Shown here: piece by piece, positions 1 to 8,364 of the stretch
Position numbering within the stretch: the stretch's first letter is position 1
How the letters are laid out: each line of letters opens with the position of its first letter
Assembly (NCBI RefSeq): GCF_014642635.1
Contig: NZ_BMIQ01000002.1
Coordinates: forward strand, 682,001-746,000
DNA length: 64,000 nucleotides
DNA from: Aureimonas endophytica
GTDB taxonomy: Bacteria > Pseudomonadota > Alphaproteobacteria > Rhizobiales > Rhizobiaceae
Reading direction: 5' to 3'
The notes under the pieces: model-generated
The model's input: only the letters and a program-made list of their open reading frames with translations
Database searches by the model: none
What the model was told of the DNA's origin: nothing
Position numbers and translations under genes: made by a program

Positions 1-34
1 CGAGAACGTCTCACGGTCAGGATAGGAGCACAGA

Positions 35-412
35 ATGACGAACGAAGGGTTAACGGAAGGCCGCGTTCCCCCGAAATTCCGCACTCGAGAGGAGCGCCGG
101 CGGCAGGCCGAGTACTCCGCCCGCCATCGAGCCGCGCACGCCGACGAACCGGACATGCGCGTCGTCGACCGTGCGCTCGTCGAGGCGATCGGTCTCTATA
201 TACAAGCGCTGCCGCCCGAGCAGGCCAAGGTCGTCGCACCGGCCCTGGCGGCGAGCGCGATCGCGGGGCTGGAGTATGCCGGTTTCGGCAGGAAGGCGGC
301 GAAACGGGCGGTCGGCCGGCGCGTGCTGTATTTCACCTCCGAGGCATGCCAGGGCATTGTAAAAGCTGCGAAATACCGTGCGAGTGCGGCTTCCGGAGAT
401 CTCACGGCGTGA
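35..412 (+). CDS. Unknown element protein, 125 aa
   Basis: I do not recognise this protein. It starts at an ATG preceded by an AGGAG ribosome-binding site about six bases upstream. The N-terminal third (to about residue 40) is Arg/Glu-rich and charged. The middle (about residues 45-100) is Ala-rich and predicted helical, with an alternation of Leu/Val/Ala and charged residues. There is no signal peptide or membrane segment. It is the first complete gene in the window, at the left side of the integrated element, so its upstream operon partners are not visible. A palindrome overlaps its stop codon. Real coding is supported by the ribosome-binding site and by codon usage like its neighbours; function is unknown. 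Confidence 0.6.
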   Translation: MTNEGLTEGRVPPKFRTREERRRQAEYSARHRAAHADEPDMRVVDRALVEAIGLYIQALPPEQAKVVAPALAASAIAGLEYAGFGRKAAKRAVGRRVLYFTSEACQGIVKAAKYRASAASGDLTA

Positions 413-416
413 GACG
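401..416. repeat. Palindrome CTCACGGCGTGAG plus ACG
   Basis: A 13-base palindrome with arms CTCACG/CGTGAG overlaps the stop codon of the preceding gene. The same palindrome, with the central base changed and again followed by ACG, occurs at 4892-4907. The half-site CGTGAGACG also occurs in reverse at 7-15. It may be a binding site for an element regulator; this is inference from repetition only. Confidence 0.4.
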
Positions 417-490
417 ATAACTAGGCCGGCACCCCCGTTACTCCTTCATTCTCCGTGAGTGATCGAGCCGCCGCATAACGCATCTCACAC

Positions 491-519
491 AGCCGCCGCG
501 GATCCCCTCCACGGCGGCT
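491..519 (+). terminator. Stem-loop terminator candidate
   Basis: AGCCGCCG (491-498) pairs with CGGCGGCT (512-519) around a 13-base loop, followed by TTATT. It lies in the 190-base gap between two rightward genes, where a terminator for the first gene would fit. The T-run is short, so this is tentative. Confidence 0.45.
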
Positions 520-604
520 TATTCATGCGATCCTCCCGCAGGTATTTCGGCTTCTCTCTTTCGTCCCCGGACCCGATTTTCGCGTCAGACGGCGCACATC
601 CCAC

Positions 605-973
605 GTGCCGATGGAGACCCAGATGCTGCACCGGAGCACCCCCCAGACCGCCGACGCAGAGGAAGCAGCCCGCCGCCGCGCCGTCCGCCTCGTCGCCATC
701 CACGTCACCGGCATGTCGCCGGCAGGTCACGGTGACACGCACGCACGGCTTCGCGCCTCGCTCTCCGGCGCCGGCGCGGCGTGGTTCGACGACGTGCTCG
801 AGACGGCTGCCGTCACCGCGGCGTGCGAGATCAATCCGAGCGAGTGGGACGTCGGGGGTCTGCCGCCCGTGACGGAGGCCGAGCTCGCGGCGCTGGTCGA
901 TGCCGGGGTGATGGAGGCCCTCGAAGACGAGGACGCGCCCGAGCCTGCGTTCGGTTCCGGGATGCGGATGTGA
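605..973 (+). CDS. Unknown small acidic protein, 122 aa
   Basis: I do not recognise this protein. Start candidates are GTG 605, ATG 611 and ATG 623; none has a strong ribosome-binding site, so the N-terminus is uncertain. The protein is Ala/Glu/Asp-rich, particularly acidic in its last 40 residues, and has no membrane segment. Its stop codon overlaps an upstream ATG of the next reading frame, and the next gene encodes a helix-turn-helix-like protein 12 bases on. The pair is therefore probably co-transcribed. A small unknown gene followed by a small HTH gene is also the layout of anti-CRISPR / Aca loci, but nothing in the protein itself proves that. Confidence 0.55.
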   Translation: MPMETQMLHRSTPQTADAEEAARRRAVRLVAIHVTGMSPAGHGDTHARLRASLSGAGAAWFDDVLETAAVTAACEINPSEWDVGGLPPVTEAELAALVDAGVMEALEDEDAPEPAFGSGMRM

Positions 974-984
974 TGGAGGGAACG

Positions 985-1392
985 ATGATGGACGAGAACG
1001 AGATCGACGAGGTGACCGAGGCGACGGACGACCCATTCGCGGGTCTCGAGGCCGAGGAGCGCGAACGCGCCTCCCGCATGCGTTCCGGGTTCGCCAACGC
1101 CGTCTCGGCATGCGGTCTGAGCACCGAAGAGACGATGTCGTACCTCGGTCAGAGCCGGTCCACGGTCGAGAAAAAGAGGGCGGGCAAGCTGCCGATGACC
1201 GCCGCCGACGGAAAGGCGCTCTCCGGGTTGTGGCACAGGATCCGGAGCGGCAAGGTCCAGGACCTGCCGCCGGGTCCGTTCGGGATGGCGGTCACGATGC
1301 TCGTCCTGTCCGGGAGACACGTCCCGCAGCAGACGAAGCGGGGCCGACCGAGGTACGTGCCGACGGACGCTACGGCCGACGAACCGTCGTGA
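985..1392 (+). CDS. Helix-turn-helix-like small protein
   Basis: This is a 135-residue protein. I chose the ATG at 985 because a GGAGG ribosome-binding site (975-979) sits six bases upstream; ATG 973 or 988 are alternatives. The N-terminus is very acidic. Residues about 35-80 resemble a small HTH fold: a helix, a 'LSTEETMSYLG' turn-helix, and a basic recognition-like stretch with 'SRSTVEKKRAGK'. The C-terminus is basic and Pro/Arg-rich. It follows the small acidic gene directly and precedes a strong terminator-like hairpin at 1621-1678. It is likely a DNA-binding regulator of its own two-gene unit. The HTH assignment is by eye. Confidence 0.55.
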   Translation: MMDENEIDEVTEATDDPFAGLEAEERERASRMRSGFANAVSACGLSTEETMSYLGQSRSTVEKKRAGKLPMTAADGKALSGLWHRIRSGKVQDLPPGPFGMAVTMLVLSGRHVPQQTKRGRPRYVPTDATADEPS

Positions 1393-1620
1393 CCGATGCG
1401 GGTCCGTCCGGCGTCGCTCGGGCGATCCGCAATGCAGGACAAGCGGTTGCGCCGTGTGCGGGGCGCTGCCGAGATCGAGATAAGTGATTCCGGGATCGAG
1501 ATCGGCGCTACGGACCTCGACATAACGCTTCCGGCGGCGACCCCGGAGGCGAATATCCTAACAGTGATAGGTATTTAGCGGGAAAATCGGCCCTTGCCGC
1601 AGGCCGGCGGATCTGCCTAT

Positions 1621-1678
1621 TTTCTGTCCTGAAAAGCGAAAAGGGCCCGCCGGCAAGCGAGCCCTTTTCAGACAGAAA
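1621..1678 (+). terminator. Long two-tier hairpin terminator
   Basis: AAAAGGGC (1639-1646) pairs with GCCCTTTT (1661-1668), giving a GC stem flanked by A and T runs, so it can work in both directions. An outer tier, TTTCTGTC (1621-1628) with GACAGAAA (1671-1678), extends it. It lies in the 392-base gene-free stretch 1393-1784, in which I see nothing else convincing, and separates the small HTH unit from the large polymerase-like gene. Confidence 0.7.
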
Positions 1679-1784
1679 CCTGGCCGGTGAGGGACAGGGC
1701 ATTCGGATGGGTCGATTATAGCGTTTCGGCGCGTAAGCGGCAACCCCGATCCCCCATCCGGCCCTACGTGGATCGGGTAGGGAA

Positions 1785-3896
1785 TTGAGCTTCGAAGACA
1801 GGCCGGACGGGATCGTCTGGAGGAACAGCTGGGACGAGGACCGGTTCGGCGACGACCCGGCGATCGGCAACCCGTTCACGGGCGAACAGGCCACGATGGC
1901 GGCCCGTTGGGACGTCCGGACCTGGTGGCGCGAGATGGCGCGCCGGTACGGGCTTACCGAAAACGAGTCGATGATCGCCGTCGAGCTCTGGGCCGAAGCC
2001 GTGGGTCTCGGCCGGTGGACGAACTACTCCCGCAGCGACGAGCACTACGCCAAGTTCCCGAAGAGCGTGTTCTACACGAAGCGTCTGATCTGCTCGGGCG
2101 TCGACGGGCTGGAGAGGAAGGGTCTCGTCTGGAACTGGCGGCAGGTGCCGTACGGATTCGGGTGGCAGAGCGCCGTGAAGGCGACGCCCGAACTGGTCGC
2201 GATGGTCCAGGCCGTCATCGACGCCATCGGCCGTCCCTATCCCGCCCGACCGAAGAGCGTACTCGTCCTCCGCGACGCGGACGGCAAGCCCATGCCGATC
2301 CGCGAGACCGGCGAGACGAGGCGGATGACCGTGGATCTCGAGGACTACAACAACCTCCTGCGCTCCTCGACCGTCGACGGAGAGCACGCCACCTGTGTCC
2401 GGCGCGTCTTCAACGAGACCATCAAGCAGGGCGGCCGGCACTACTGCATCGGCCTGTCGTACCAGCGGAAGCCCTTCTTCGAGCGGGCCCGGATGATGAT
2501 CAACGGTCGGAGCGTCGTCGAGTACGACTACGGCAGCCAGCATCCGTGCCTGCTCTACGCGATGGCGGGACTGCCGATCCCGGAGGACGCCTACGACCTC
2601 GAATGGTGGGATCGCGATCTCCAGAAGGTCGCCTTCCTCGTGATGATCAACTGCAGCGATCCGGACGTGGCGTTGCATTCGATCGCCGGGAAGCCTGCGA
2701 TGGGCAAGGTGGCCGAGCCGGGCTCCGAGGAGGCCCTGCGCGTAGCGTCGGCGCTCTATGCCGAACTCGCCGATCGACACAGAGCGATCGCGCACATGTT
2801 CTCGACCGGCATCGGACGGGTGCTGCAGCGCAAGGATTCCGACATGATGGCGGAGGTCCTGAGAGAGATGACGAAGGCGAAGCGGTTGGCATTGCCCGTC
2901 TTCGACAGCTGCATTGTCGAGGAAGCCGATGGAGACCTCCTGGCGGACGTCATGCGCAGGGTCGCGATCCGGGCTAAGGTGGAGGGAATTCGGATCGAGA
3001 AGGTCGTCCCGAAGAAGGATTCTTCCGTAACGGAAGATTTCGACGAATTCCCAGTGCAGGAAGGGCGTGCAGCGGAAACGTCACGTCTTATGCCTGCTTC
3101 TTCCCTTCCTTCTTCCTCTCTCTCTTCCTCCCCCTTCCAGGATCAGGCGCTGGAGCTGAAAGCTGCGTCGCGCCGAGCCGTAGGCGAGGCGCTGCGGACC
3201 GAGGCCGAAGGCCGACCGCCCCTTCCTGAATCCTTCCTCTCCGTCTCGGACGCCTCCGCAGAAGCTCCCACGGTCGATTCCGTTCTCGATCCGTCCGGAT
3301 ATGCCATTTTGGTCGAATCCCCCACAGGATCGCCTGACGTCGAACCCCACGACCATTCCTCCTTCCGCTCCAAGTCGCACTCGCTGCCGTGGAATAGATC
3401 TTCGATCCTGGCGTCCCTGGACCTGCTCCGACACGACCGTGCCGTCGCCGCCGCCCGTGCCGTCGCCGGTCCCGCTGTCTCCCCCGACCTCGACTGGACT
3501 GCGACCGTCGGCTTCGGTCTCGCGCAGAACACCGATCGTGGGTCATGCTGGACCTGGTCGCAACCCGGCCGGCGGGAGTGCGTCGTCCATCTCGTCAACG
3601 CCGCCGCCGAGACGGTCCTCGCCGTCGTCGATCAGGCCGCCGCGGGAAGGGTCGTCGAGGCCTACCTGCGGTCGCTCTCAGGATCCGGTCCTCGGCTGCG
3701 CATCGACGTGTCGTATGCCGGCCGCTACGATCTCGGCGTGTCGCCCGAGGAGAACTCCTTCCGCTTCGAGCCCGTCACCGACGTCCTGCGCCGTCCGTCG
3801 CTCGTCCCCGGCGCGCCCGACGTCGAGGACGACGAGCCGCCGTTCGTGACGGACGAGGCGTGGTTCGACGACGAGGACCTGCCACTCGCCGCCTGA
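1785..3896 (+). CDS. Large element protein with polymerase-like motif order
   Basis: This is a 703-residue protein starting at TTG 1785 after a GTAGGGAA ribosome-binding site. Residues about 45-410 form a conserved-looking domain. It contains, in order: 'VEYDYGSQHPCLLYAMAG' (about 243-260), a 'DLQKVAFLVMIN' helix, 'GRVLQRKDSDMMAEVL' (about 342-357), and 'LPVFDSCIVEE' (about 366-376). The order Asp-Tyr-x-Ser motif, Lys-containing helix, helix with Gln, then hydrophobic-Asp-Ser matches motifs A, B and C of template-dependent polymerase palms such as family A or single-subunit polymerases. Residues about 425-520 are Ser/Pro-rich linker, and the last 180 have no domain I know. It may be the element's replication enzyme. 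The polymerase idea is inference from motif order, not established homology. Confidence 0.6.
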   Translation: MSFEDRPDGIVWRNSWDEDRFGDDPAIGNPFTGEQATMAARWDVRTWWREMARRYGLTENESMIAVELWAEAVGLGRWTNYSRSDEHYAKFPKSVFYTKRLICSGVDGLERKGLVWNWRQVPYGFGWQSAVKATPELVAMVQAVIDAIGRPYPARPKSVLVLRDADGKPMPIRETGETRRMTVDLEDYNNLLRSSTVDGEHATCVRRVFNETIKQGGRHYCIGLSYQRKPFFERARMMINGRSVVEYDYGSQHPCLLYAMAGLPIPEDAYDLEWWDRDLQKVAFLVMINCSDPDVALHSIAGKPAMGKVAEPGSEEALRVASALYAELADRHRAIAHMFSTGIGRVLQRKDSDMMAEVLREMTKAKRLALPVFDSCIVEEADGDLLADVMRRVAIRAKVEGIRIEKVVPKKDSSVTEDFDEFPVQEGRAAETSRLMPASSLPSSSLSSSPFQDQALELKAASRRAVGEALRTEAEGRPPLPESFLSVSDASAEAPTVDSVLDPSGYAILVESPTGSPDVEPHDHSSFRSKSHSLPWNRSSILASLDLLRHDRAVAAARAVAGPAVSPDLDWTATVGFGLAQNTDRGSCWTWSQPGRRECVVHLVNAAAETVLAVVDQAAAGRVVEAYLRSLSGSGPRLRIDVSYAGRYDLGVSPEENSFRFEPVTDVLRRPSLVPGAPDVEDDEPPFVTDEAWFDDEDLPLAA

Positions 3897-3960
3897 ACCC
3901 CGGGGATCTCCGTGGACGGGCTCGACTACCGTGCCGGCCGTCCTCGCCCCGGAGCCCTGC

Positions 3961-4779
3961 ATGCCGTCCCGCGACCTCGTCTCCATCCGCTCCCGCGACC
4001 TCGATCATCTCGCCCGCCGCTACCGCGAGCTCTCCGTGGACTTCGGCCGATCGATGCAGGGCACTCTGAACGAGGTCGCCACGTCCTCGACGAAGCGCAT
4101 GAAGAGCCGCTTCGAAACCGACATCGACGGCGGTCCGACGAAATGGACGGCCATCAAGCCGGGGAGCACCTCGGGCTCGGTCGTCACGCGGAAGGGAACG
4201 TACGACCCGAACGCCTCTGCGATCTCGTCGAAGATCGAGGTCTCGCCGAACCAGTCGCGCTACCTGAAGTACCTCCTTGGCGTCGAGCGGGAACGGCGCG
4301 CCGGCGACACGGGCGCCGCCGACGAATGGAACTTCATCCCGGTCGCGGACGCCTATCCATACCTGGACGAGCAAGGGGTGGACCCGGTCTACGGTCAGAA
4401 CCTCCGCCAGAAGACGATCTCCCGCCTGATGAAGCGGGCGGCGGCCCAGCAGAAGAAGCTCGACGACTATCGCGCCCGCGGGAAGCCGGTGCAGGACACG
4501 GGGCCGCTCCGGTTCGGCCGGATCTTCTTCGGGCGCATCGGCCGTACGACCGGCTTCTTCGAGCGTCCGGTCGGCCGGCCGAGGGACATCAAGCTCCTCA
4601 TCCTGGCGCAGAAGATCAGCCGGTACGACCGCTCCGACGGCTACCTCGTCCCCGCCTGGAACGACTCGGTGCTCGCCGCAGCGAGGACGATCCCCATGCG
4701 CATGGAACGTCGCCTGAACGAGGCGCTCGCGGCGCGTAACGGCGGGGGTGGAGGATCCGGCGCGGGCGGGCCACCGTGA
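3961..4779 (+). CDS. Possible phage morphogenesis protein, 272 aa
   Basis: I chose ATG 3961 because GGAG lies six bases upstream; an in-frame codon at 3931 lacks a site. The protein is soluble, basic in its middle and ends in a Gly-rich tail. Residues 10-60 are helical and Arg-rich. A central 'SRYLKYLLGVERERRAGD' segment and a following 'FIPVADAY' stretch resemble, loosely, head-tail joining or tail-completion proteins that assemble around a connector. It lies between the polymerase-like gene and the terminase genes, on the same strand, separated from the latter by 425 non-coding bases. It may be a virion or packaging-associated protein; no family is certain. Confidence 0.5.
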   Translation: MPSRDLVSIRSRDLDHLARRYRELSVDFGRSMQGTLNEVATSSTKRMKSRFETDIDGGPTKWTAIKPGSTSGSVVTRKGTYDPNASAISSKIEVSPNQSRYLKYLLGVERERRAGDTGAADEWNFIPVADAYPYLDEQGVDPVYGQNLRQKTISRLMKRAAAQQKKLDDYRARGKPVQDTGPLRFGRIFFGRIGRTTGFFERPVGRPRDIKLLILAQKISRYDRSDGYLVPAWNDSVLAAARTIPMRMERRLNEALAARNGGGGGSGAGGPP

Positions 4780-5204
4780 CGATGCCGTCCGTGGCGCGTC
4801 AGGAAGGCCGCTGGAGGGCGGAACGCGGAACCGGCATCGGACGTGATTTCGGAAACGTGCGACGTGCGGGCGGCTGCGTCGGCTACGGACACTCACGCCG
4901 TGAGACGAGCGAGGACGGCCGCTGAAGGGAGGAAGGGCGCGGCCGTGTACCTCCACGGGCCCGCTGCCGGTTCGGGCTGCCGCCGCGGGGCCGCCGCGCC
5001 GCCGCCGCCGGCCGCCAGGCCCCGGGGGGCCCCAGGGGCTGCAGCCGTAGGCGGGAGGTTCGCGCAGGACCCTCGCGTACGTGCTTACGGAAGTTTCGAA
5101 CCGGCCCCAGCAGGCCAGCAGGGCCTCCACGGCGGCTCCCCCGGGAACTCCGGGGACGGGAACGGGCAGAACCTGACGGGTCGACACCCGTCCGGAGCCC
5201 CGAA
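4780..5204 (+). other. GC-rich non-coding stretch before terminase; cos/pac candidate
   Basis: This 425-base stretch has no convincing gene. It holds the second CTCACG/CGTGAG palindrome (4892-4904) and an extremely GC-rich segment (about 4965-5060) able to form nested GGCCCC/GGGGCC hairpins. Recognition sites for packaging commonly lie next to the small terminase gene, so this is the natural place to look for a cos or pac site. That is positional inference; no cleavage site can be read directly. Confidence 0.35.
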
Positions 5205-5834
5205 GTGAGCCGATCCTCCCGCCGCCGCGACCCCCTCCGTCGCCGCGACCCCGCGGCCGCCGTCGAGGACGCGGTCGAATCGGCCGAGCGCTCCGACCGC
5301 GTCGTGTCCCTCAGCCGGGCGGCCGTCCTCCTCGGCCGCAACCGGGAGACCCTGTCGGCCTGGATGGCCAAGGGCATGCCGGTCGAGGGACGCGGCGGTA
5401 CCGGCGAGGCCGTCCTCGTCGACCTGAAGCGGGTCGTCGAATGGCTCGAGGCCCGGGCCCGCGAGGACGAGCGCCGGAAGTTCGCCCGTCCGGACCCCGG
5501 CGCCGAGGGAGACCGCCCCCTGACGACCAGGGAGAAGATCGAGCTGGCGAAGCTGGCCGGCCAGACGATGAAGAACGGCAAGGACGCCGGCTACCTGGTG
5601 CCCCGTCCCGTCGTCGAGGCGGCGTTCGAGCGGTGCCTCGGCATCGTCCGGATCTCCGTGATGGCCGTCCCGGAGCGCCTGGTGCGCGAGATGTCCGGAT
5701 TCCCCGAGGACCGGAAGGCCGTCTGGCGGAAGAAGGCCATCCGGTCCTGCGCCGCGTCCCTTGAGGAGGCCGCCGAGAGCATCGCCACGGCCATGTCGAC
5801 GTTCGATCCGGGCGCGGACGCCGCCGACGAATGA
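5205..5834 (+). CDS. Terminase small subunit (Nu1-like)
   Basis: This is a 209-residue DNA-packaging protein that would recognise the phage packaging site and recruit the large subunit. It starts at GTG 5205 with GGAG seven bases upstream. After a basic N-terminus, residues about 33-65 form a winged HTH of the Nu1 type ('LSRAAVLLGRNRETLSAWMAKGMP' pattern, then a 'GTGEAVLVDLKRVVEWLEAR' wing and helix). The C-terminal half is helical and presumably contacts the large subunit. Its stop overlaps the start of the terminase large subunit gene by four bases (ATGA), so translation is coupled. The family assignment rests on HTH shape and context. Confidence 0.85.
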   Translation: MSRSSRRRDPLRRRDPAAAVEDAVESAERSDRVVSLSRAAVLLGRNRETLSAWMAKGMPVEGRGGTGEAVLVDLKRVVEWLEARAREDERRKFARPDPGAEGDRPLTTREKIELAKLAGQTMKNGKDAGYLVPRPVVEAAFERCLGIVRISVMAVPERLVREMSGFPEDRKAVWRKKAIRSCAASLEEAAESIATAMSTFDPGADAADE

Positions 5835-8068
5835 GCCTCCTCGACGATCCCGGCTTCACCAGGGACTGCATCGAGCTCACCCGCACGGGCGCGGGCGCCT
5901 TCCTGGCCGCCCTCGGGAAGGGTGCGCAGGCGCTCGTCCCGAACGAGCCGATGGACATCGTCGAGTGGATCGAGTCCCACGTCGTCATCCCGCCGGAGGT
6001 GTCCGAGCGGGCGGGTCCGGCCGAGGTCACGAAGCTCCAGGCCGGCATCCTGCGGGCTGGACAGGACCACCGCACCCGGCAACGGACCTTCAAGAAGCCC
6101 GTCCGCATCGGCTCCTCGCTGATGACGGCCTTCGAGATCCTCTACTACGCCTTCCACGAAGGGCAGCCGTGCATCTACTACGAACGCAGCGACGGCGCCG
6201 CGCAGGACTTCCACGACAAGGTCCTGATGCCGCTGATCCTGGCAAGTCCGAAGCTCGCCCCGCTGCTCCGTCCGCGGACGAAGGCGGGGGTCCAGGACGC
6301 CTGGTCGGACATCATCCTGCGCAACGGTGCCCCGATCCAGATGCGTTCGGCGTCCAACAACTCGTCGTTCCGCGCCATCAAGGGCTCCAAGGTCTTCGCC
6401 GACGAGGTCTCGTCCAAGGAATGGCGCGACCTGTCCAAGCACTCCGAGGGTTCGAAGCTCGGTCTCGCCCGGAACCGCGGCCAGCAGTTCGCGAACTTTC
6501 TCCTCGGCGTCGGCTCGACCCCCACGAACGCCGGCGAGTGCGTCGTGTCGATCGAGCTCGCCCGGTCAGACCGTCGCCGGTTCCACGTTCCGTGCCCGCA
6601 CTGCCAGGTCATGATCCCCTTGCTGCCGGACATCCGCCGGTCGGAGAGCCGTTCCATGAAGACGGGCGGCGGGCTGCGCTGGACCGAGACCGACGACCGC
6701 GTGGACGACGCCTGGTACGAATGCCAGGAGTGCGACCGCCACATCGAGGAGGTCCAGAAGCTCGACCTCCTGGACAAGGGCGAATGGGTCGCCACCTCCA
6801 CCACCGGCGAGGAGGGCCACGCCGGCTTCGAGATCTGGGGCATCTACTCGTCCGACCCGCGCTCCGGGTTCCTGGACATCGCCCGCGACCACCGGAAGGC
6901 CCAGCACGACGCCGGGGAGATGCCTCGGTTCGTCAACACCGTGCTCGCGCAGGAGTTCTCCCGCTCGCCCGTGGCCGAGGTAGACCCCGCCTCGCTGGAC
7001 GCCCGGAAGGTGGCCTACAAGCTGGCCGACGGGACGCCGGCGGAAGGTCCGTCGTGGGCGATCGGCGCCTGGGCGGGCATCGACGCCCAGCAGGGCAGCC
7101 TCGACGACCAGACGCGTCCTCCGCGCCTCGAGATGACCATCCACGTCACGGGCCCGAACCGGCGCCGCGCCGTCGTGAAGCACCATGTGATCGCCTTCCG
7201 GGAGGTCGTCGACCGCTTCACCGGCGAGATCGAGGAGGTCCCGGTCGAGCCCTTCACGGCCGCCTGCGCCGACATCGTCTGGGAGATCCTGGAACGGGGC
7301 ATCCTGCTCGAGGACGGCCGTCGCCTGCCGATCAAGAGGTGCGCCGTGGACAACGGCTGGCGCACGGACGACGCCCAGAAGTTCTGCATGCTCCCGAAGT
7401 CGAAGGCGCTCGGCATCGTGCCCGTGCGCGGCGCCTCGTCGGAGCGGGCGGGCAACCGTGCGCCGCTCGTCCCGGCGAACCTGATGGTCGCCAGGAGCCC
7501 CAAGAGCGGCAGGCAGTACCTCTGGGTCGGCACGCAGACCGCCAAGGACATCATCCGGCGCATCCTCTCGATCCCGGTGCCGGGTCCGGAGAGCGTCGAG
7601 TTCTCGGCCGACCTGCCCGAGGACTACTTCCGCGGCCTCCTGCAGGAGCGCCTGGTCGAGATCCGGCCGGGCGTCCGCATGTGGCGGCCCATCGACCCCA
7701 AGATCACGGCCGAGCCGCTGGACTGCCTGGCCTACTCCCTCGCCATGGAAAGGATGGACGTGCGCAAGAACCCGAGACTGAGGAAGGCGATCGACGAGAT
7801 CGCTCCGGAGGCCGTCGAGGCCGCCCTGGTGGCTCAGGCGGAGGCCGCCGCGGCGCCCGTCGACCCGCCGCCCGAGCCGCCGGCCGACGCATCCCCCGGG
7901 AAGTCCGGGGAGGCCGAGGGGCAGGCTGGCGACCAGACGTCGGGTGGCGTCCGGTTCCGCATCGTCCAGCGCGTCGTGCCGCGTCCCGTCCCGCCCGTCG
8001 AGACGGAGCCGGCGAAGGCGCAGAAGGTGCGGCGCCGTCCGAAGCAGACAGGCGGGATCGGCTGGTGA
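5831..8068 (+). CDS. Terminase large subunit (GpA family)
   Basis: This is a 745-residue packaging motor and nuclease of the lambda GpA family. Residues about 35-200 hold the ATPase region: 'FKKPVRIGSSLMTAFEILYY' occupies the place of the phosphate-binding loop, and 'KGSKVFADEVSS' (about 188-199) is the Walker B-like strand with its Asp-Glu. A zinc-binding pair, 'CPHCQ' and 'CQECDRH' (about 255-305), follows, as is usual in this family. The C-terminal nuclease part includes 'GAWAGIDAQQ' (about 412-421) and 'AVDNGW' (about 505-510), with acidic residues suited to metal binding. The last 90 residues are a Pro/Ala-rich, then basic, tail. The length is normal to slightly long. Downstream there is no portal gene, which is unusual. 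Confidence 0.93.
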   Translation: MSLLDDPGFTRDCIELTRTGAGAFLAALGKGAQALVPNEPMDIVEWIESHVVIPPEVSERAGPAEVTKLQAGILRAGQDHRTRQRTFKKPVRIGSSLMTAFEILYYAFHEGQPCIYYERSDGAAQDFHDKVLMPLILASPKLAPLLRPRTKAGVQDAWSDIILRNGAPIQMRSASNNSSFRAIKGSKVFADEVSSKEWRDLSKHSEGSKLGLARNRGQQFANFLLGVGSTPTNAGECVVSIELARSDRRRFHVPCPHCQVMIPLLPDIRRSESRSMKTGGGLRWTETDDRVDDAWYECQECDRHIEEVQKLDLLDKGEWVATSTTGEEGHAGFEIWGIYSSDPRSGFLDIARDHRKAQHDAGEMPRFVNTVLAQEFSRSPVAEVDPASLDARKVAYKLADGTPAEGPSWAIGAWAGIDAQQGSLDDQTRPPRLEMTIHVTGPNRRRAVVKHHVIAFREVVDRFTGEIEEVPVEPFTAACADIVWEILERGILLEDGRRLPIKRCAVDNGWRTDDAQKFCMLPKSKALGIVPVRGASSERAGNRAPLVPANLMVARSPKSGRQYLWVGTQTAKDIIRRILSIPVPGPESVEFSADLPEDYFRGLLQERLVEIRPGVRMWRPIDPKITAEPLDCLAYSLAMERMDVRKNPRLRKAIDEIAPEAVEAALVAQAEAAAAPVDPPPEPPADASPGKSGEAEGQAGDQTSGGVRFRIVQRVVPRPVPPVETEPAKAQKVRRRPKQTGGIGW

Positions 8069-8364
8069 TGGACCTCTTCAGAAGCCTCGCGGACACGGCC
8101 GCCGACCTGAAGACGATGCGGGCCACGCTGGACATCCGGACGACGGAGCGGGACGCCGCCCGGGCCGAGACCGCCCTGGTGGCGCGGGACCGCGCCGCCT
8201 CCGTCGCCGCCCTCGAGACCGAACGGACCCGCGCCGTCGCGGCCGAGCGGAAGGCAGCCGACCTGCGCATCCGGATCGCCCGCGACGTCGGCACGGACCG
8301 CGACGGGCCGACCGCGCCGGTGCTCCGGGACGTCCTGCGTGCCATGCGGGAGGGAGCCCGATGA
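8068..8364 (+). CDS. Small coiled-coil protein, lysis cassette
   Basis: This is a 98-residue, Ala/Arg/Glu-rich protein predicted to be almost wholly helical, with heptad-like spacing over residues 8-75. It shows no signal peptide or membrane segment, so it is not a typical inner-membrane spanin. Its ATG overlaps the stop of the terminase gene by one base, and its own stop overlaps the next start by four. It sits directly before a lipoprotein of Rz1-like appearance and may work with it, but that is inferred from position. Confidence 0.6.
   Translation: MDLFRSLADTAADLKTMRATLDIRTTERDAARAETALVARDRAASVAALETERTRAVAAERKAADLRIRIARDVGTDRDGPTAPVLRDVLRAMREGAR

Noticed and set aside
1764-2795. Long leftward frame antisense to the polymerase-like gene
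   Set aside because: It is a composition shadow: no ribosome-binding site, low-complexity Arg/Val/Asp content, and the plus-strand frame has clear motifs.
3023-3035. TTCCG-TAA-CGGAA palindrome as a seventh operator
   Set aside because: It has a three-base spacer unlike the 9.6-kb cluster and lies inside a coding region.
3775-5187. 470-codon leftward frame over 3.8-5.2 kb
   Set aside because: It is Arg/Pro/Gly-rich, runs through a convincing rightward gene and a GC-rich gap, and shows no domain.
5761-8067. Second-frame reading through the terminase gene
   Set aside because: Only its last 98 codons (from 8068) are a plausible gene; the rest is Arg/Pro-rich shadow of the large terminase.
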